A stretch of DNA of 64,000 nucleotides from Stutzerimonas stutzeri (GTDB lineage: Bacteria > Pseudomonadota > Gammaproteobacteria > Pseudomonadales > Pseudomonadaceae). Of the stretch, positions 53,455-62,326 are shown one piece after another. Numbering within the stretch: the first letter of the stretch is position 1; every line of letters starts with the position of its first letter. The stretch is from positions 434,001 through 498,000 of the forward strand of contig NZ_JAMOIC010000001.1 of the NCBI RefSeq assembly GCF_024448895.1. The letters are read 5' to 3'. The position numbers and the translations under genes were made by a program. Under the pieces are notes generated by a model that saw only the letters and a list, made by a program, of their open reading frames with translations, did no database searches and was not told the origin of the DNA.

Positions 53455-54786
53455 ATGAACCAATCACGCCCACAACTTTCGGAGCCGACCGAAGACGATC
53501 TGGTCGAGATGCTCCGCCGCCATGCGGCCCCGCTGCCATCGATCGAAGATCCTGCGTTCGGCGAACTGTTCGGCGCGTTCGCCGATGCCCGTGTGGTGTT
53601 GATCGGCGAAGCCAGCCACGGTACGTCGGAGTTTTATAGCACCAGAGCGGCCATTACCCGACGGCTGGTCGAGCGGCACGGCTTCAACATTATCGCCGTG
53701 GAAGCGGACTGGCCAGACGCAGCCAAGATCGATCGCTACACGCGGCATCTGCAACAGCCGAATTGGGTCGAGGAAGGGTTCAAGCGTTTCCCGAGCTGGA
53801 TGTGGCGGAACCAGGACGTCTCGGGTTTCGCCGGCTGGCTGCGCAACCATAACGAAGCACTGGCACCGGAGCAGCGGGTCGAATTCCGTGGGCTGGACGT
53901 CTACAGCCTCGGTACGTCAATTCGGGAGGTGCTCGACTACCTCGACCGAATCGACCCGCAAGCGGCCAGCGCCGCGCGCCGTCGCTACGGCTGTCTCAGC
54001 CCATGGCACGAAGAGCCCGCAACCTACGGGCGCAAGGTGATGCTGGGCGAGCCGTCCTGCGAGGATGAGGTGGTCGAGCAACTCCGCGCGCTGCTGGACC
54101 AGCAACTCGAATACCTGCAGCGGGACGGCGGCAGCTTTTTCAATGCCGAACGCAACGCCCGCGTCGTGCTTGCCGCCGAACAGTATTACCGCGCCATGTA
54201 CCGGGGCTCGACGGAATCATGGAACCTGCGTGACAGGCACATGTTCGACACCCTGCACGCCCTGCTGGACCACCGCGGCGGCGACGCCAAGGCCGTGGTG
54301 TGGGCGCATAACTCGCATATCGGCAACGCCGCATCGACGTCCATGGGTTGGGGCGGCGAGTTCAATATCGGCGAGTTGTGCCGTACCGCGTTTGGCCGTG
54401 ACGCGGTGCTGATAGGCATGGCGACCGACCGCGGTGAAGTCGCAGCGGCGGACGATTGGGACGAGCCGATGCAGATCAAACAGGTTCGCCCGTCTCGTCC
54501 GGACAGCTGGGAGCAGCTGTTCCTGCGTACCGGCATTCCTGCATCGCTGACCAGCTGGCGCGACAACCCTCAGTTACGAGCGGCGTTGGCACGACCACGC
54601 CTGGAGCGCGCTATCGGCGTGATCTATCGGCCGGCCACCGAGCGGCAAAGCCATTATTTCCAGGCCATACTTTCAGAGCAGTTCGATGCGTTGATCTGGC
54701 TCGAACAGACCTCAGCGGTGGCGCCTATTGGGCCACAGGAGATCGATGATCAGATCGTTCCGGATACCTACCCGTTCGGAGAGTGA
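53455..54786 (+). CDS. Erythromycin esterase-like hydrolase
   Basis: A 443-residue protein of the erythromycin esterase/EreA-like superfamily. Catalytic-site motifs are visible: GEASHGTSEFYSTR with E52 and H55, AVEADWPDA, and WAHNSHIGNA with the second His. C-terminal family features (QIVPDTYPFGE) are intact. Members outside resistance plasmids have unknown substrates, so macrolide resistance should not be assumed. It is followed after 3 bases by a phosphoribosyltransferase gene, with which related proteins are sometimes fused. Confidence 0.9.
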   Translation: MNQSRPQLSEPTEDDLVEMLRRHAAPLPSIEDPAFGELFGAFADARVVLIGEASHGTSEFYSTRAAITRRLVERHGFNIIAVEADWPDAAKIDRYTRHLQQPNWVEEGFKRFPSWMWRNQDVSGFAGWLRNHNEALAPEQRVEFRGLDVYSLGTSIREVLDYLDRIDPQAASAARRRYGCLSPWHEEPATYGRKVMLGEPSCEDEVVEQLRALLDQQLEYLQRDGGSFFNAERNARVVLAAEQYYRAMYRGSTESWNLRDRHMFDTLHALLDHRGGDAKAVVWAHNSHIGNAASTSMGWGGEFNIGELCRTAFGRDAVLIGMATDRGEVAAADDWDEPMQIKQVRPSRPDSWEQLFLRTGIPASLTSWRDNPQLRAALARPRLERAIGVIYRPATERQSHYFQAILSEQFDALIWLEQTSAVAPIGPQEIDDQIVPDTYPFGE

Positions 54787-54789
54787 ACC

Positions 54790-55467
54790 ATGCGCGCCTT
54801 CATGCCCGAAGCTCATCTGTTTCGCGACCGCTGCCATGCGGGCCAGGAGTTGGCCGAGGCCCTGCACCACCTGGCGGACCGACACCCGCTGGTACTCGCC
54901 TTGCCACGAGGCGGCGTGCCGGTGGCGTTCGAGGTCGCGCGTGTACTCGGCGCCCCGCTCGATCTCGTATTGGTGCGCAAGATCGGCGCGCCCGGCAACG
55001 AAGAGCTTGCGCTGGGAGCAGTAATTGACGGCGCCGAGCCCAAGTGGGTGATCAATCAGGAGCTGCTCAGCCAGATCGCACCGCCACCGAACTGGTTCGA
55101 GGAAGAAATGCAGCGTCAATTGAGCGAGCTGGAGCGCAGGCGTCAGCGCTATTGCGGTAATCGGCCTGCGCCACATATCGGCGACCGCTGCGTCATTCTG
55201 ATCGACGACGGCGTGGCGACCGGAGCAACCGTGAGGGCTGCGCTCAAGGGCCTGAGGCAATCGAAGCCGAGCAGGATCGTGCTCGCAGTACCGGTCGGTC
55301 CGCGTGCAGAAATGGAAATGCTGAGATCAGATGTGGACGAATTGGTCTGCCTGGCGATGCCGGAGCCTTTCATCGGGGTGGGCTGTCACTACGGCAACTT
55401 CGATCAAACCAGCGACGAGCAGGTGATCGACCTGCTCGCACGGGTTTCGGAGAGATCGCCTGCTTGA
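54790..55467 (+). CDS. Phosphoribosyltransferase-family protein
   Basis: A 225-residue type I phosphoribosyltransferase. The PRPP-binding loop is VILIDDGVATGATV (residues 135-148, acidic pair D139-D140). N-terminal LALPRGGVPVAFEVA and VRKIGAPGNEELALGA are typical of this group. An internal coiled stretch (FEEEMQRQLSELERRRQRY) lies between the halves. The base substrate is unknown. The gene follows the erythromycin-esterase-like gene by 3 bases, so both probably act in one process. A start four codons in (54802) is also possible. Confidence 0.9.
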   Translation: MRAFMPEAHLFRDRCHAGQELAEALHHLADRHPLVLALPRGGVPVAFEVARVLGAPLDLVLVRKIGAPGNEELALGAVIDGAEPKWVINQELLSQIAPPPNWFEEEMQRQLSELERRRQRYCGNRPAPHIGDRCVILIDDGVATGATVRAALKGLRQSKPSRIVLAVPVGPRAEMEMLRSDVDELVCLAMPEPFIGVGCHYGNFDQTSDEQVIDLLARVSERSPA

Positions 55468-55473
55468 CGCGAA

Positions 55474-55623
55474 TCAGGCCACAGGCGCTGGCGGTGGCTG
55501 ATCCGGAAGGGTCGGCTCACCGGGCTCGCTCGGCAGATCCGGCACGCCGGGCTCTTCCGGATCACCGGGTACGCCCTGGGCGTGCCAGGTGAGCTTGTCG
55601 TCCGAGTAAGGGGTGGTTTCCAT
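55474..55623 (-). CDS. Small Pro/Glu-rich protein, 49 residues
   Basis: A 49-codon gene starting METTPYSDDKLTWHAQG and then Pro-Gly/Glu rich (GDPEEPGVPDLPSEPGEP), ending PPPAPVA. AGGAGG lies 7 bases upstream of the ATG at 55623, an excellent site, and the stop is TGA at 55474-55476. The composition suggests a disordered protein. No family was recognised. It is convergent with the phosphoribosyltransferase gene, 6 bases apart. Whether it is expressed needs evidence beyond the sequence. Confidence 0.6.
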   Translation of the reverse strand: METTPYSDDKLTWHAQGVPGDPEEPGVPDLPSEPGEPTLPDQPPPAPVA

Positions 55624-55743
55624 ATCGCGTCCTCCTGCTGTAACCGATTAGCCCGGATGGGCTATAGCAGTAGAGGCTGTCTGGCCGGCATAAATCCGTC
55701 CTTCTGTCGGGCGCTGGACGCACCAATGGCTATTTCTTTCCTT

Positions 55744-56244
55744 GTAAGAGCCAGCTTGCTGGCGATCCTGCAGCCACGCGGTCGTTTCTGATCGCGAGCA
55801 TGCTCCCTCCTACGTGGGCGACGGTTCAGCCAAGGGGAGTTACAGCATCAAATCATCATCACGCTGATAAGCCTGCTGCCTCCGTTTTGTAGGAGCCAGC
55901 TTGCTGGCGATCCCGCACCCATGCGGCTATCTGATCGCGAGCAAGCTCGCTCCTACACGAGCGCCGGTTCAGGCAGGAGAAGTTACAGCATCAAATCATC
56001 ATCACCCTGATATGCCTGCTGCCTCCGTTTTGTAGGAGCCAGCTTGCTGGCGATCCCGCACCCATGCGGCTATCTGATCGCGAGCAAGCTCGCTCCTACA
56101 CGAGCGCCGGGTCAGGCAGGAGGAATTACCACACCAATTCATCATCACGCTGATAAGCCGGCTGCATCCTTCTTGTAGGAGCCAGCTTGCTGGCGATCCC
56201 GCACCCACGCGGTCGTTACTGATCGCGAGCATGCTAGCTCTACA
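55744..56244. repeat. REP/REPIN array with copied DUF2058 gene ends (cluster D)
   Basis: The 657-base gap after the DUF2058 gene holds four inverted REP pairs: forward at 55744, 55889, 56032, 56175 and reverse at 55790, 55933, 56076, 56221, with periods 145, 143 and 143. Between them are three copies (from 55840, 55983 and 56126) of about 44 bases resembling the 3' end of the DUF2058 gene, stop codon included. The copy nearest the gene is the most similar to it. The part 55624-55743 holds nothing recognisable. Confidence 0.88.
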
Positions 56245-56280
56245 CATCGACGTTATATGCATCGACCTCGGGCAGGTCCG

Positions 56281-56820
56281 TTACCACATCAGATCATCAG
56301 GGATTTGATAAGCGGCGTATGGGTCGTCCGCATCCGGCGCTTCGGTCTGGGTATTGAGTTGCACGATGCGGCGCGGGTCGCGTTCCTGAATCTTCAAGGC
56401 CGCCTCCCGCGGAATAACCTCATAGCCTCCCCCATGCCGGACGATGGCCAGCGAGCCGCTGGAAAGCTTGTCCCGCATCAGTTTGTTCACCGACAGCCGC
56501 TTGACCTTCTTGTCGTCGACGAAGTTGTAGTAGTCCTCGGTGGTCAACTTGGGCAAGCGGCTGCCTTCGATCAATTGCTTGACCTGCGCGGTGCGCGCTT
56601 TCTGCTCGGCCTTTTCCTGCTGCTGACGGTTGAGCTCCTGATCGCGAGCGAGCTTTTCAGCCTGTGCTTTCAGTGCTGCTTCGCGCTGCGAGTCGTCTTT
56701 TTCGATCTGGCCTTTCTTCACCAGACGCTGCTGTTTCTGCTGCTGCTTGCCGGCCTGTTTGGCCTGTTTCTCATTGACCAGCCCGGCTTTGAGCAGCTGA
56801 TCGCGAAGGGAAAGACTCAT
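56281..56820 (-). CDS. DUF2058-family protein
   Basis: A 179-residue cytoplasmic protein. Residues ~1-85 form a strongly charged Gln/Lys/Glu coiled-coil (KQAGKQQQKQQRLVKKGQ). Residues ~85-165 are the conserved DUF2058 core (LPKLTTEDYYNFVDDKKVKRLSVN, GGGYEVIPREAALKI). The family is annotated as nucleoprotein/polynucleotide-associated, but the biochemical role is unknown. Its last codons (AAYQIPDDLMW) are the source of the repeated tails in the array immediately downstream. Confidence 0.9.
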   Translation of the reverse strand: MSLSLRDQLLKAGLVNEKQAKQAGKQQQKQQRLVKKGQIEKDDSQREAALKAQAEKLARDQELNRQQQEKAEQKARTAQVKQLIEGSRLPKLTTEDYYNFVDDKKVKRLSVNKLMRDKLSSGSLAIVRHGGGYEVIPREAALKIQERDPRRIVQLNTQTEAPDADDPYAAYQIPDDLMW

Positions 56821-56894
56821 GTGTCGGCTCGTCTCGTCGTGAATTCAAATTAGACGTAGGGCAGATCGCGCGTATCGATCCGCCGGCAGCATTG

Positions 56895-56926
56895 TGGTGG
56901 ATACGAGATACGACATCCACCCTACT
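56895..56926. repeat. Single copy of the GGTGGAT-type hairpin repeat
   Basis: GTGGTGGAT, a short spacer and ACATCCACCCTAC form a small hairpin between the DUF2058 and mazG genes. It belongs to the same repeat family as the copies near 57885 and 58150 between mazG and relA. It lies just downstream of the mazG stop on the minus strand and could end or protect that transcript. Confidence 0.6.
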
Positions 56927-56940
56927 CGATCACCATCGTC

Positions 56941-57771
56941 TCAACCGCAGGACGACGATCGCTCGGCTTTCTTGGCCTCGCCCCACAGCGCATCCAACTC
57001 TTCGAGGCCGCAATTCGCGATGGGTCGGCCACTTTCCCGCAAGGCTTGCTCGATGAAGCGGAAACGCCGTTCGAACTTGCGGTTTGCTGCGCGCAGCGCA
57101 TTCTCTGGGTCGACCTTCAAATGCCGCGCCAGATTCACCGCGACGAACAGCAGATCGCCGATCTCCTCGGCTATGGCTTCGGGGTCGTTCTCGCTCATGG
57201 CTTCGAGCACTTCATCCAGTTCTTCGCGGACCTTGTCGACCACCGGAAGAGCATCCGGCCAGTCGAAGCCAACCTGCGCGGTACGCTTCTGCAACTTGGC
57301 AGCCCGGCTCAGAGCCGGCAGTGCATTCGGTACGTCGTCGAGTAAGGAAAGCTGTTCGGGCGCCGTAGATTTCTCCGCACGCTCCTCGGCCTTGATCGCT
57401 TCCCAGCGCTGCTTGATCGCCGCCTCGTCCAGGCGCGGCAACTCGGGAGAGCCGTAAAGATCGCCGTCGGGGAACACATGAGGATGTCGGCGCAACAGCT
57501 TGCGGGTAATGCCGTCGACCACCGCATCGAACTCGAACCGCCCTTCTTCCTTGGCCAGCTGGCTGTAATAAACGACCTGAAACAGCAGATCGCCCAACTC
57601 CCCCGGCAGGTGATCGAAATCGCCGCTTTCGATGGCATCCGCCACCTCATACGCTTCTTCCAGCGTATGCGGGACAATGCTGGCGTAGTCCTGCTGCAGA
57701 TCCCACGGGCAGCCATGCTTTGGATCACGCAGCCGGGCCATCAGGTGCAGCAGGTCGTTGAGTTGGTACAT
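56941..57771 (-). CDS. mazG: MazG, nucleoside triphosphate pyrophosphohydrolase
   Basis: A 276-residue tandem MazG-fold protein that hydrolyses NTPs to NMP and PPi. The first domain has CPWDLQQDY and the metal motif E38-E39-x-x-E42 with E58 and D61 (EEAYEVADAI, GELGDLLFQVVYYS). The second has EELDEVLEAM with EEIGDLLFVAVNLAR, ending in the GL-type region. In E. coli mazG lies after relA-mazEF. Here it is on the same strand as relA and downstream of it, without mazEF between. Confidence 0.95.
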   Translation of the reverse strand: MYQLNDLLHLMARLRDPKHGCPWDLQQDYASIVPHTLEEAYEVADAIESGDFDHLPGELGDLLFQVVYYSQLAKEEGRFEFDAVVDGITRKLLRRHPHVFPDGDLYGSPELPRLDEAAIKQRWEAIKAEERAEKSTAPEQLSLLDDVPNALPALSRAAKLQKRTAQVGFDWPDALPVVDKVREELDEVLEAMSENDPEAIAEEIGDLLFVAVNLARHLKVDPENALRAANRKFERRFRFIEQALRESGRPIANCGLEELDALWGEAKKAERSSSCG

Positions 57772-57834
57772 GGAATTCCTCGATCAAAGCCGGAGATTGA
57801 AGCTGAGGCCATTGTTGGACGGATGACGCCTCTT

Positions 57835-58310
57835 CCATCCACCGAGCATCGCCCATAGCGATATTAGTCCGGCCTTACATCCTTATGGTGGATGTGAAAA
57901 GAGACATCCACCCTACGGTGCGCAATAGGTGTCTCGATAAACGCTTTCAAATCGACACTGGAGCAGACGTAGGATGGGTTGAGCCTGCGATACCCATCGG
58001 TGAGGCTCCAGATTGATGGGTATCGCTTCGCTCAACGCTATCCTACGGTGGGATCGGTGTGGGACGTCGCGCCAGGAGGGATGGATGACCTTCACCCATC
58101 CACCGAGCACCGCCCATAACGATTTTAGCCCGGCCTTACATCCTTATGGTGGATGTGAAAAGCGACATCCACCCTACGGTGCTGGAGCAGACGTAGGATG
58201 GGTGGAGCTTGCGATACCCATCGGTGATGGCTCCAGATTGATGGGTATCGCTTCGGTCAACGCCATCCTACGGTGGGATCGGTGTGGGACGTCGCGCCAC
58301 GCAGGGTGGA
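57835..58310. repeat. Duplicated 225-260 bp repeat block between relA and mazG (cluster E)
   Basis: The 829-base gap contains a direct duplication. The block starting at 57835 recurs from 58096 (offset 261), and after a ~38-base stretch present only in the first copy the match resumes with offset 224. Each copy has a GGTGGATG/CATCCACC hairpin and a longer inverted repeat of about 30 bases of the GTAGGATGGG type. Both are palindromic families typical of intergenic DNA in this group. The duplication is imperfect, with scattered substitutions. No gene was recognised in 57772-58600. Confidence 0.85.
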
Positions 58311-58387
58311 TGACGCCTAACCCATTCATCATGAATTTACGAGCGCCTGGCCACGAGCGTCGCGAGCGAAGAGCTGGCTAGGCGAGG

Positions 58388-58438
58388 GCCTACCGAAAAA
58401 GCGGAGTGGCTGTTGCCAATGAGCATTTTTCGGTAGGC
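58388..58438. repeat. Hairpin repeat, copy 1, between relA and mazG
   Basis: GCCTACCGAAAAAGC pairs with GCATTTTTCGGTAGGC, with an inner TGGC/GCCA pair. This family (GAAAAAGCGGAG with AATGAGCATTTTTC) recurs at 58516. The T-runs at its base could let it act as a terminator for relA read-through or in the opposite direction. Confidence 0.7.
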
Positions 58439-58515
58439 ACTCAACAACGCCAGATCGAGCGCAGCAGCTCGGACCATCGCAAGCCTGACCGTCGCGAGCG
58501 AAGACCAGACAAGGC

Positions 58516-58574
58516 GCAAGCTTGCTGAAAAAGCGGAGTTGGCTTCTGCCAATGAGCATTTTTCAGCAGCTTGC
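58516..58574 (-). terminator. Hairpin repeat, copy 2, likely relA terminator
   Basis: The arms GCAAGCTTGCTGAAAAAGC and GCATTTTTCAGCAGCTTGC pair over 18 of 19 positions with one bulge, and TGGC/GCCA pairs inside. It lies 27 bases after the relA stop and includes AAAAA/TTTTT runs, so it can terminate the relA transcript. It shares its core with the hairpin at 58388, which makes it a mobile-type repeat used as a terminator. Confidence 0.6.
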
Positions 58575-58600
58575 AACGGCGTATGGCCGAGCGGAGCAGG

Positions 58601-60847
58601 TCAGGTGGTTCTCTGGCGCTTGGCCTCGATAATATTGGGCAGCTGCGAGATCCGACTGAGCAATCGACCCAACGCATCCAGCCCCGGGATCTCGATGGTC
58701 AGCGTCATCTGGGCCGTGCTGTCTTCCTTGTTCGAGCGGGTATTCACGGCCAGTACGTTGATCCGCTCGTTGAGCAGGATTTGCGAGACGTCTCGCAGCA
58801 GACCGGAACGGTCGTAAGCGCGGATGACAATGTCGGCCGGGTAGGTCTTCTCCGGGATCGGGCCCCAGCTGACCTGAATGATCCGCTCCGGCTCGCGTCC
58901 GGACAGCTGCAGCACCGAGGCGCAATCCTGTCGGTGGATACTGACGCCGCGGCCCAGGGTGATGTAGCCGACGATGGGATCGCCCGGCAGCGGCTGGCAG
59001 CAGCCAGCCATCTGGGTCAGCAGATTGCCGACACCCTGGATCTGCACATCACCGCGTTTGCCCGGCTTGGTGCTCGTCGGCCGGCGAGGGATCAGCTCCA
59101 GCTGATCGGCAGAATGGCTGTCCGGCTCTACGAGCTGCTGGGCGTGGTTGACCAGTTGCGAAAGGCGCAGGTCACCGGCGCCCAGTGCGGCGAACATGTC
59201 CTCGGCGGTTTTCAGGTTGGCTTTTTCTGCCAGCTTGTCGAAATCCACCGGCGGCAGATCGAGGCGCCCCAGTTCACGCTCAAGCAATGCCTTGCCCGCC
59301 GCCACGTTCTGATCACGGGCCTGCAGCTTGAACCAGTGCACGATCTTGGCCCGGGAGCGTGAAGTGGTGATGTAGCCGAGGTTGGGGTTCAGCCAGTCGC
59401 GGCTTGGCGAGCCGTGCTTGCTGGTGATGATCTCGACCTGCTCGCCGGTCTGCAGGCTGTAGTTGAGCGGCACGATGCGCCCGTTGATCTTGGCGCCCCG
59501 GCAGTTGTGGCCGATCTCGGTGTGCACACGATATGCGAAGTCCAGCGGCGTCGCGCCTTTGGGCAGGTCGATGGCGTGCCCGTCCGGCGTGAAGACATAG
59601 ACACGATCAGGCTCGATATCGACGCGCAGCTGATCGGCCAGACCGCCGATGTCGCCCAGTTCTTCGTGCCACTCGAGCACCTGACGCAGCCAGGCGATCT
59701 TCTCTTCGTAGTGGTTGGAGCCGGAATTGACGTCCGTGCCCTTGTAGCGCCAGTGCGCGCAGACGCCGAGCTCGGCCTCTTCGTGCATGGCCTGGGTACG
59801 GATCTGCACCTCCAGCACTTTGCCCTCAGGGCCGAGCACTGCCGTATGCAGCGAGCGATAACCGTTTTCCTTGGGGTTGGCGATGTAATCGTCGAACTCT
59901 TTGGGAATGTGCCGCCACAAAGTATGCACGATGCCGAGCGCGGTGTAGCAATCGCGCACCTCCGGCACCAGCACGCGAACTGCGCGAACATCGTAAATCT
60001 GGCTGAACTGCAGCCCCTTCTTCTGCATCTTCCGCCAGATGGAATAGATGTGCTTGGCGCGGCCGTCGATATCCGGGTGAATGCCGGTGGCGGTCAGTTC
60101 GTCCTTGAGCTGCTGGACGACGTTCTGGATGTAGTGCTCACGATCCAGCCGGCGCTCGTGCAGCAACTGGGCGATCTGCTTGTACTGTTCGGGTTCGAGG
60201 TAGCGGAAGGAAAGGTCCTCCAGCTCCCATTTGATATGGCCGATGCCCAAGCGATGAGCCAGCGGCGCATAGATGTCGAAGACTTCGCGGGCGACGCGGT
60301 GGCGCTTGTCATCGTCGGCGTTCTTCACTGCGCGGATGGCGCAGGTTCGTTCGGCCAGTTTGATCAGCGCGACACGCACGTCATCAACCATGGCGACGAG
60401 CATCTTGCGCAGGTTTTCCACCTGGGTCTGGGTCCCGAGCACCAGCGACTCGCGGGAGTTGAGGCTGGCGCTGATGGCCGCCATGCGCAGCACGCCTTCG
60501 ATCAGCTTGGCCACCACTGGGCCAAATTGCTGCTGCACGTCCGCCAGCTGAATCTTGCCTTCGCGGACGCCACGGTAGATCACTGCGGCGACCAGGCTGT
60601 CCTGATCGAGCTTGAGGTCCGCCAGGATTTCAGCGATCTCCAGCCCGGTTTGGTAACTGGAGGTGCCTTCACTCCAGAGGTTCTGTGCTGCATTGGCTTG
60701 CTGCTCCGCCGCTCGGGCGAATTCACAGGCTTGCTTGAGTGCGTCGCGGTCGAGTGCCGGGTCCATCCCCAGCACATGATCGAGCCAGCCATCGAGGTTG
60801 ATGCTGCCGTCGGTGTTGATCGGCTGAAGCGCTCTGACCTGGACCAT
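58601..60847 (-). CDS. relA: RelA, GTP pyrophosphokinase (ppGpp synthetase)
   Basis: A 748-residue protein, normal RelA size, that makes (p)ppGpp on stalled ribosomes. The pseudo-hydrolase domain has YRGVREGKIQ where active SpoT enzymes carry His-Asp, so hydrolysis is lost, as expected. The synthetase domain shows YDVRAVRVLV, NPKENGYRSLHTAVLG and EVQIRTQAMHEEAE. A TGS domain (VYVFTPDGHAIDLPKGATPLDFAYRVHTE), a zinc-finger part (CCQPLPGDPIVGYIT) and a C-terminal ACT domain complete it. Confidence 0.97.
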   Translation of the reverse strand: MVQVRALQPINTDGSINLDGWLDHVLGMDPALDRDALKQACEFARAAEQQANAAQNLWSEGTSSYQTGLEIAEILADLKLDQDSLVAAVIYRGVREGKIQLADVQQQFGPVVAKLIEGVLRMAAISASLNSRESLVLGTQTQVENLRKMLVAMVDDVRVALIKLAERTCAIRAVKNADDDKRHRVAREVFDIYAPLAHRLGIGHIKWELEDLSFRYLEPEQYKQIAQLLHERRLDREHYIQNVVQQLKDELTATGIHPDIDGRAKHIYSIWRKMQKKGLQFSQIYDVRAVRVLVPEVRDCYTALGIVHTLWRHIPKEFDDYIANPKENGYRSLHTAVLGPEGKVLEVQIRTQAMHEEAELGVCAHWRYKGTDVNSGSNHYEEKIAWLRQVLEWHEELGDIGGLADQLRVDIEPDRVYVFTPDGHAIDLPKGATPLDFAYRVHTEIGHNCRGAKINGRIVPLNYSLQTGEQVEIITSKHGSPSRDWLNPNLGYITTSRSRAKIVHWFKLQARDQNVAAGKALLERELGRLDLPPVDFDKLAEKANLKTAEDMFAALGAGDLRLSQLVNHAQQLVEPDSHSADQLELIPRRPTSTKPGKRGDVQIQGVGNLLTQMAGCCQPLPGDPIVGYITLGRGVSIHRQDCASVLQLSGREPERIIQVSWGPIPEKTYPADIVIRAYDRSGLLRDVSQILLNERINVLAVNTRSNKEDSTAQMTLTIEIPGLDALGRLLSRISQLPNIIEAKRQRTT

Positions 60848-60943
60848 CTATCCTTCCCTCTGCGCATCATCTGCGCCAAATACGCCGGCTTTCTAAGAGC
60901 CGGTCGACTGAACTGCAGGCCGTTCGCCTGCCAAAAATTCTGC

Positions 60944-62299
60944 TTATGCAGGCCGCTCGAAGAGTGCCATGGCCTCGACGTGCGCCGTCTGTGGAAACAT
61001 GTCCAACACCCCGGCTCGCTTGAGCTGATAGCCCTGAGCGATGAGCTCGGCGGCATCACGTGCCAGGGTTGCAGGATTGCACGAAACATAGACCACACGC
61101 CGTGCTCCTAAAGTCGCCATCTGCCGGACTATTTCCAACGCGCCATCGCGTGGCGGATCGAGCAGCACCGCCTGAAAACCCCCGCCTGCCCACTGCGCCT
61201 CGATAAGCGGCTTCGACAGATCCGCCTTATAAAAGTGCGCAGTATCCAGACCGTTGCGCTCCGCATTGGTGCGGGCCCGCTCGACCATCTCGCCCACGCC
61301 TTCGATCGCGACCACCTGCGCACCCTTTCGAGCCAACGGCATGGAGAAGTTACCCAGCCCGCAGAACAGATCCAGAACCCGCTCGCCCGCTTGCGGTGCA
61401 AGCCAGTCGAGCGCCTGCGCCACCATCGCTTCGTTCACGGGCGCATTGACCTGAACGAAATCCCCGGGCCGCCAGGCCAGTTCCAGATCCCACGCGGGTA
61501 GTCGGTAACCCAGCCGATACGCAGGGTCCAGCGGTTGCGGCGCGCCCTCGCCTTGCAGCCAGAGCTGCACATCCTGCTCTTGAGAGAAGGCGGTCAGACG
61601 CTGCAAGTCCGTCGCTGCCAGCGCAGCGGTATGGCGCACCAACACCGCGACAGCCGTACCGCTGAACAACTCCAGATGCCCAATGGCCTGTGGCTTCTCC
61701 AACGCGTGCAACACACCCAGTAATGCAGGCAGCATCGTCTGCAAGGGCTGTACCAGCACCGGACATTCCTGAATGGCGACGATGTCCTGGCTGGCACTGG
61801 CGCGAAAGCCTACATCCAGCCGACGTGTCTTGTGATCCCAGCGGATCGCCAGCCGGGCCCGGCGCCGATAGCCGAATTCCGGGCCGCTGAGCGGCGCGGC
61901 CCATTGCTGTGGTTCGATGGCCGCCACTCGCGACAATTGCTCGGCCAGGCTGCGCTGCTTCAACTCAAGTTGATCGTGCGCACTCAGGTGCTGCAGGTTG
62001 CAGCCGCCGCAGACACGCGCATGCTGGCAGGGCTCGGGGCGGCGCAGCTTGCTGGCTCCAAGAACCCGCTCGGTGCGGGCTTCGACGATCTGGCTGCGCG
62101 CGTTCAGCACGCGCGCCTCGATCTCTTCGTCGGGCAAAGCCCCTTCGACGAACCAAGTGCGATTGTCGACAAATGCGATTCCGCGACCATCGTTTGCCAG
62201 CCGCTGAATACTCAGCCGCTGCTTCTTGCCCGTCGGGATCTGCGGTTTTTTCTCACCGCCGCTGGGCTGGAAGCGCAACCCACTGCTGCGTTTGGCCAT
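60944..62299 (-). CDS. rlmD: RlmD, 23S rRNA m5U1939 methyltransferase
   Basis: A 451-residue RNA m5U methyltransferase. It has an N-terminal TRAM domain ([30 protein letters not shown]) and the 4Fe-4S cysteines in [13 protein letters not shown]. The SAM domain contains [16 protein letters not shown], the DPPRDGA motif and the catalytic Cys in [11 protein letters not shown]. It lies 96 bases upstream of relA on the same strand, an arrangement (rlmD-relA) common in gamma-proteobacteria. Confidence 0.96.
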   Translation of the reverse strand: MAKRSSGLRFQPSGGEKKPQIPTGKKQRLSIQRLANDGRGIAFVDNRTWFVEGALPDEEIEARVLNARSQIVEARTERVLGASKLRRPEPCQHARVCGGCNLQHLSAHDQLELKQRSLAEQLSRVAAIEPQQWAAPLSGPEFGYRRRARLAIRWDHKTRRLDVGFRASASQDIVAIQECPVLVQPLQTMLPALLGVLHALEKPQAIGHLELFSGTAVAVLVRHTAALAATDLQRLTAFSQEQDVQLWLQGEGAPQPLDPAYRLGYRLPAWDLELAWRPGDFVQVNAPVNEAMVAQALDWLAPQAGERVLDLFCGLGNFSMPLARKGAQVVAIEGVGEMVERARTNAERNGLDTAHFYKADLSKPLIEAQWAGGGFQAVLLDPPRDGALEIVRQMATLGARRVVYVSCNPATLARDAAELIAQGYQLKRAGVLDMFPQTAHVEAMALFERPA

Positions 62300-62326
62300 C
62301 AGCAGCTACCGCCGTTGAGCATCGGA

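Noticed and set aside
53455-54786. Macrolide resistance gene
   Set aside because: Only superfamily-level similarity to erythromycin esterases, in a chromosomal setting beside a phosphoribosyltransferase and without mobile elements.
55744-56244. Possible CRISPR array (regular ~143-bp palindromic repeats)
   Set aside because: The spacers are as conserved as the repeats, units are far longer than CRISPR units, and no cas gene is present. The elements match the REP/REPIN pattern.
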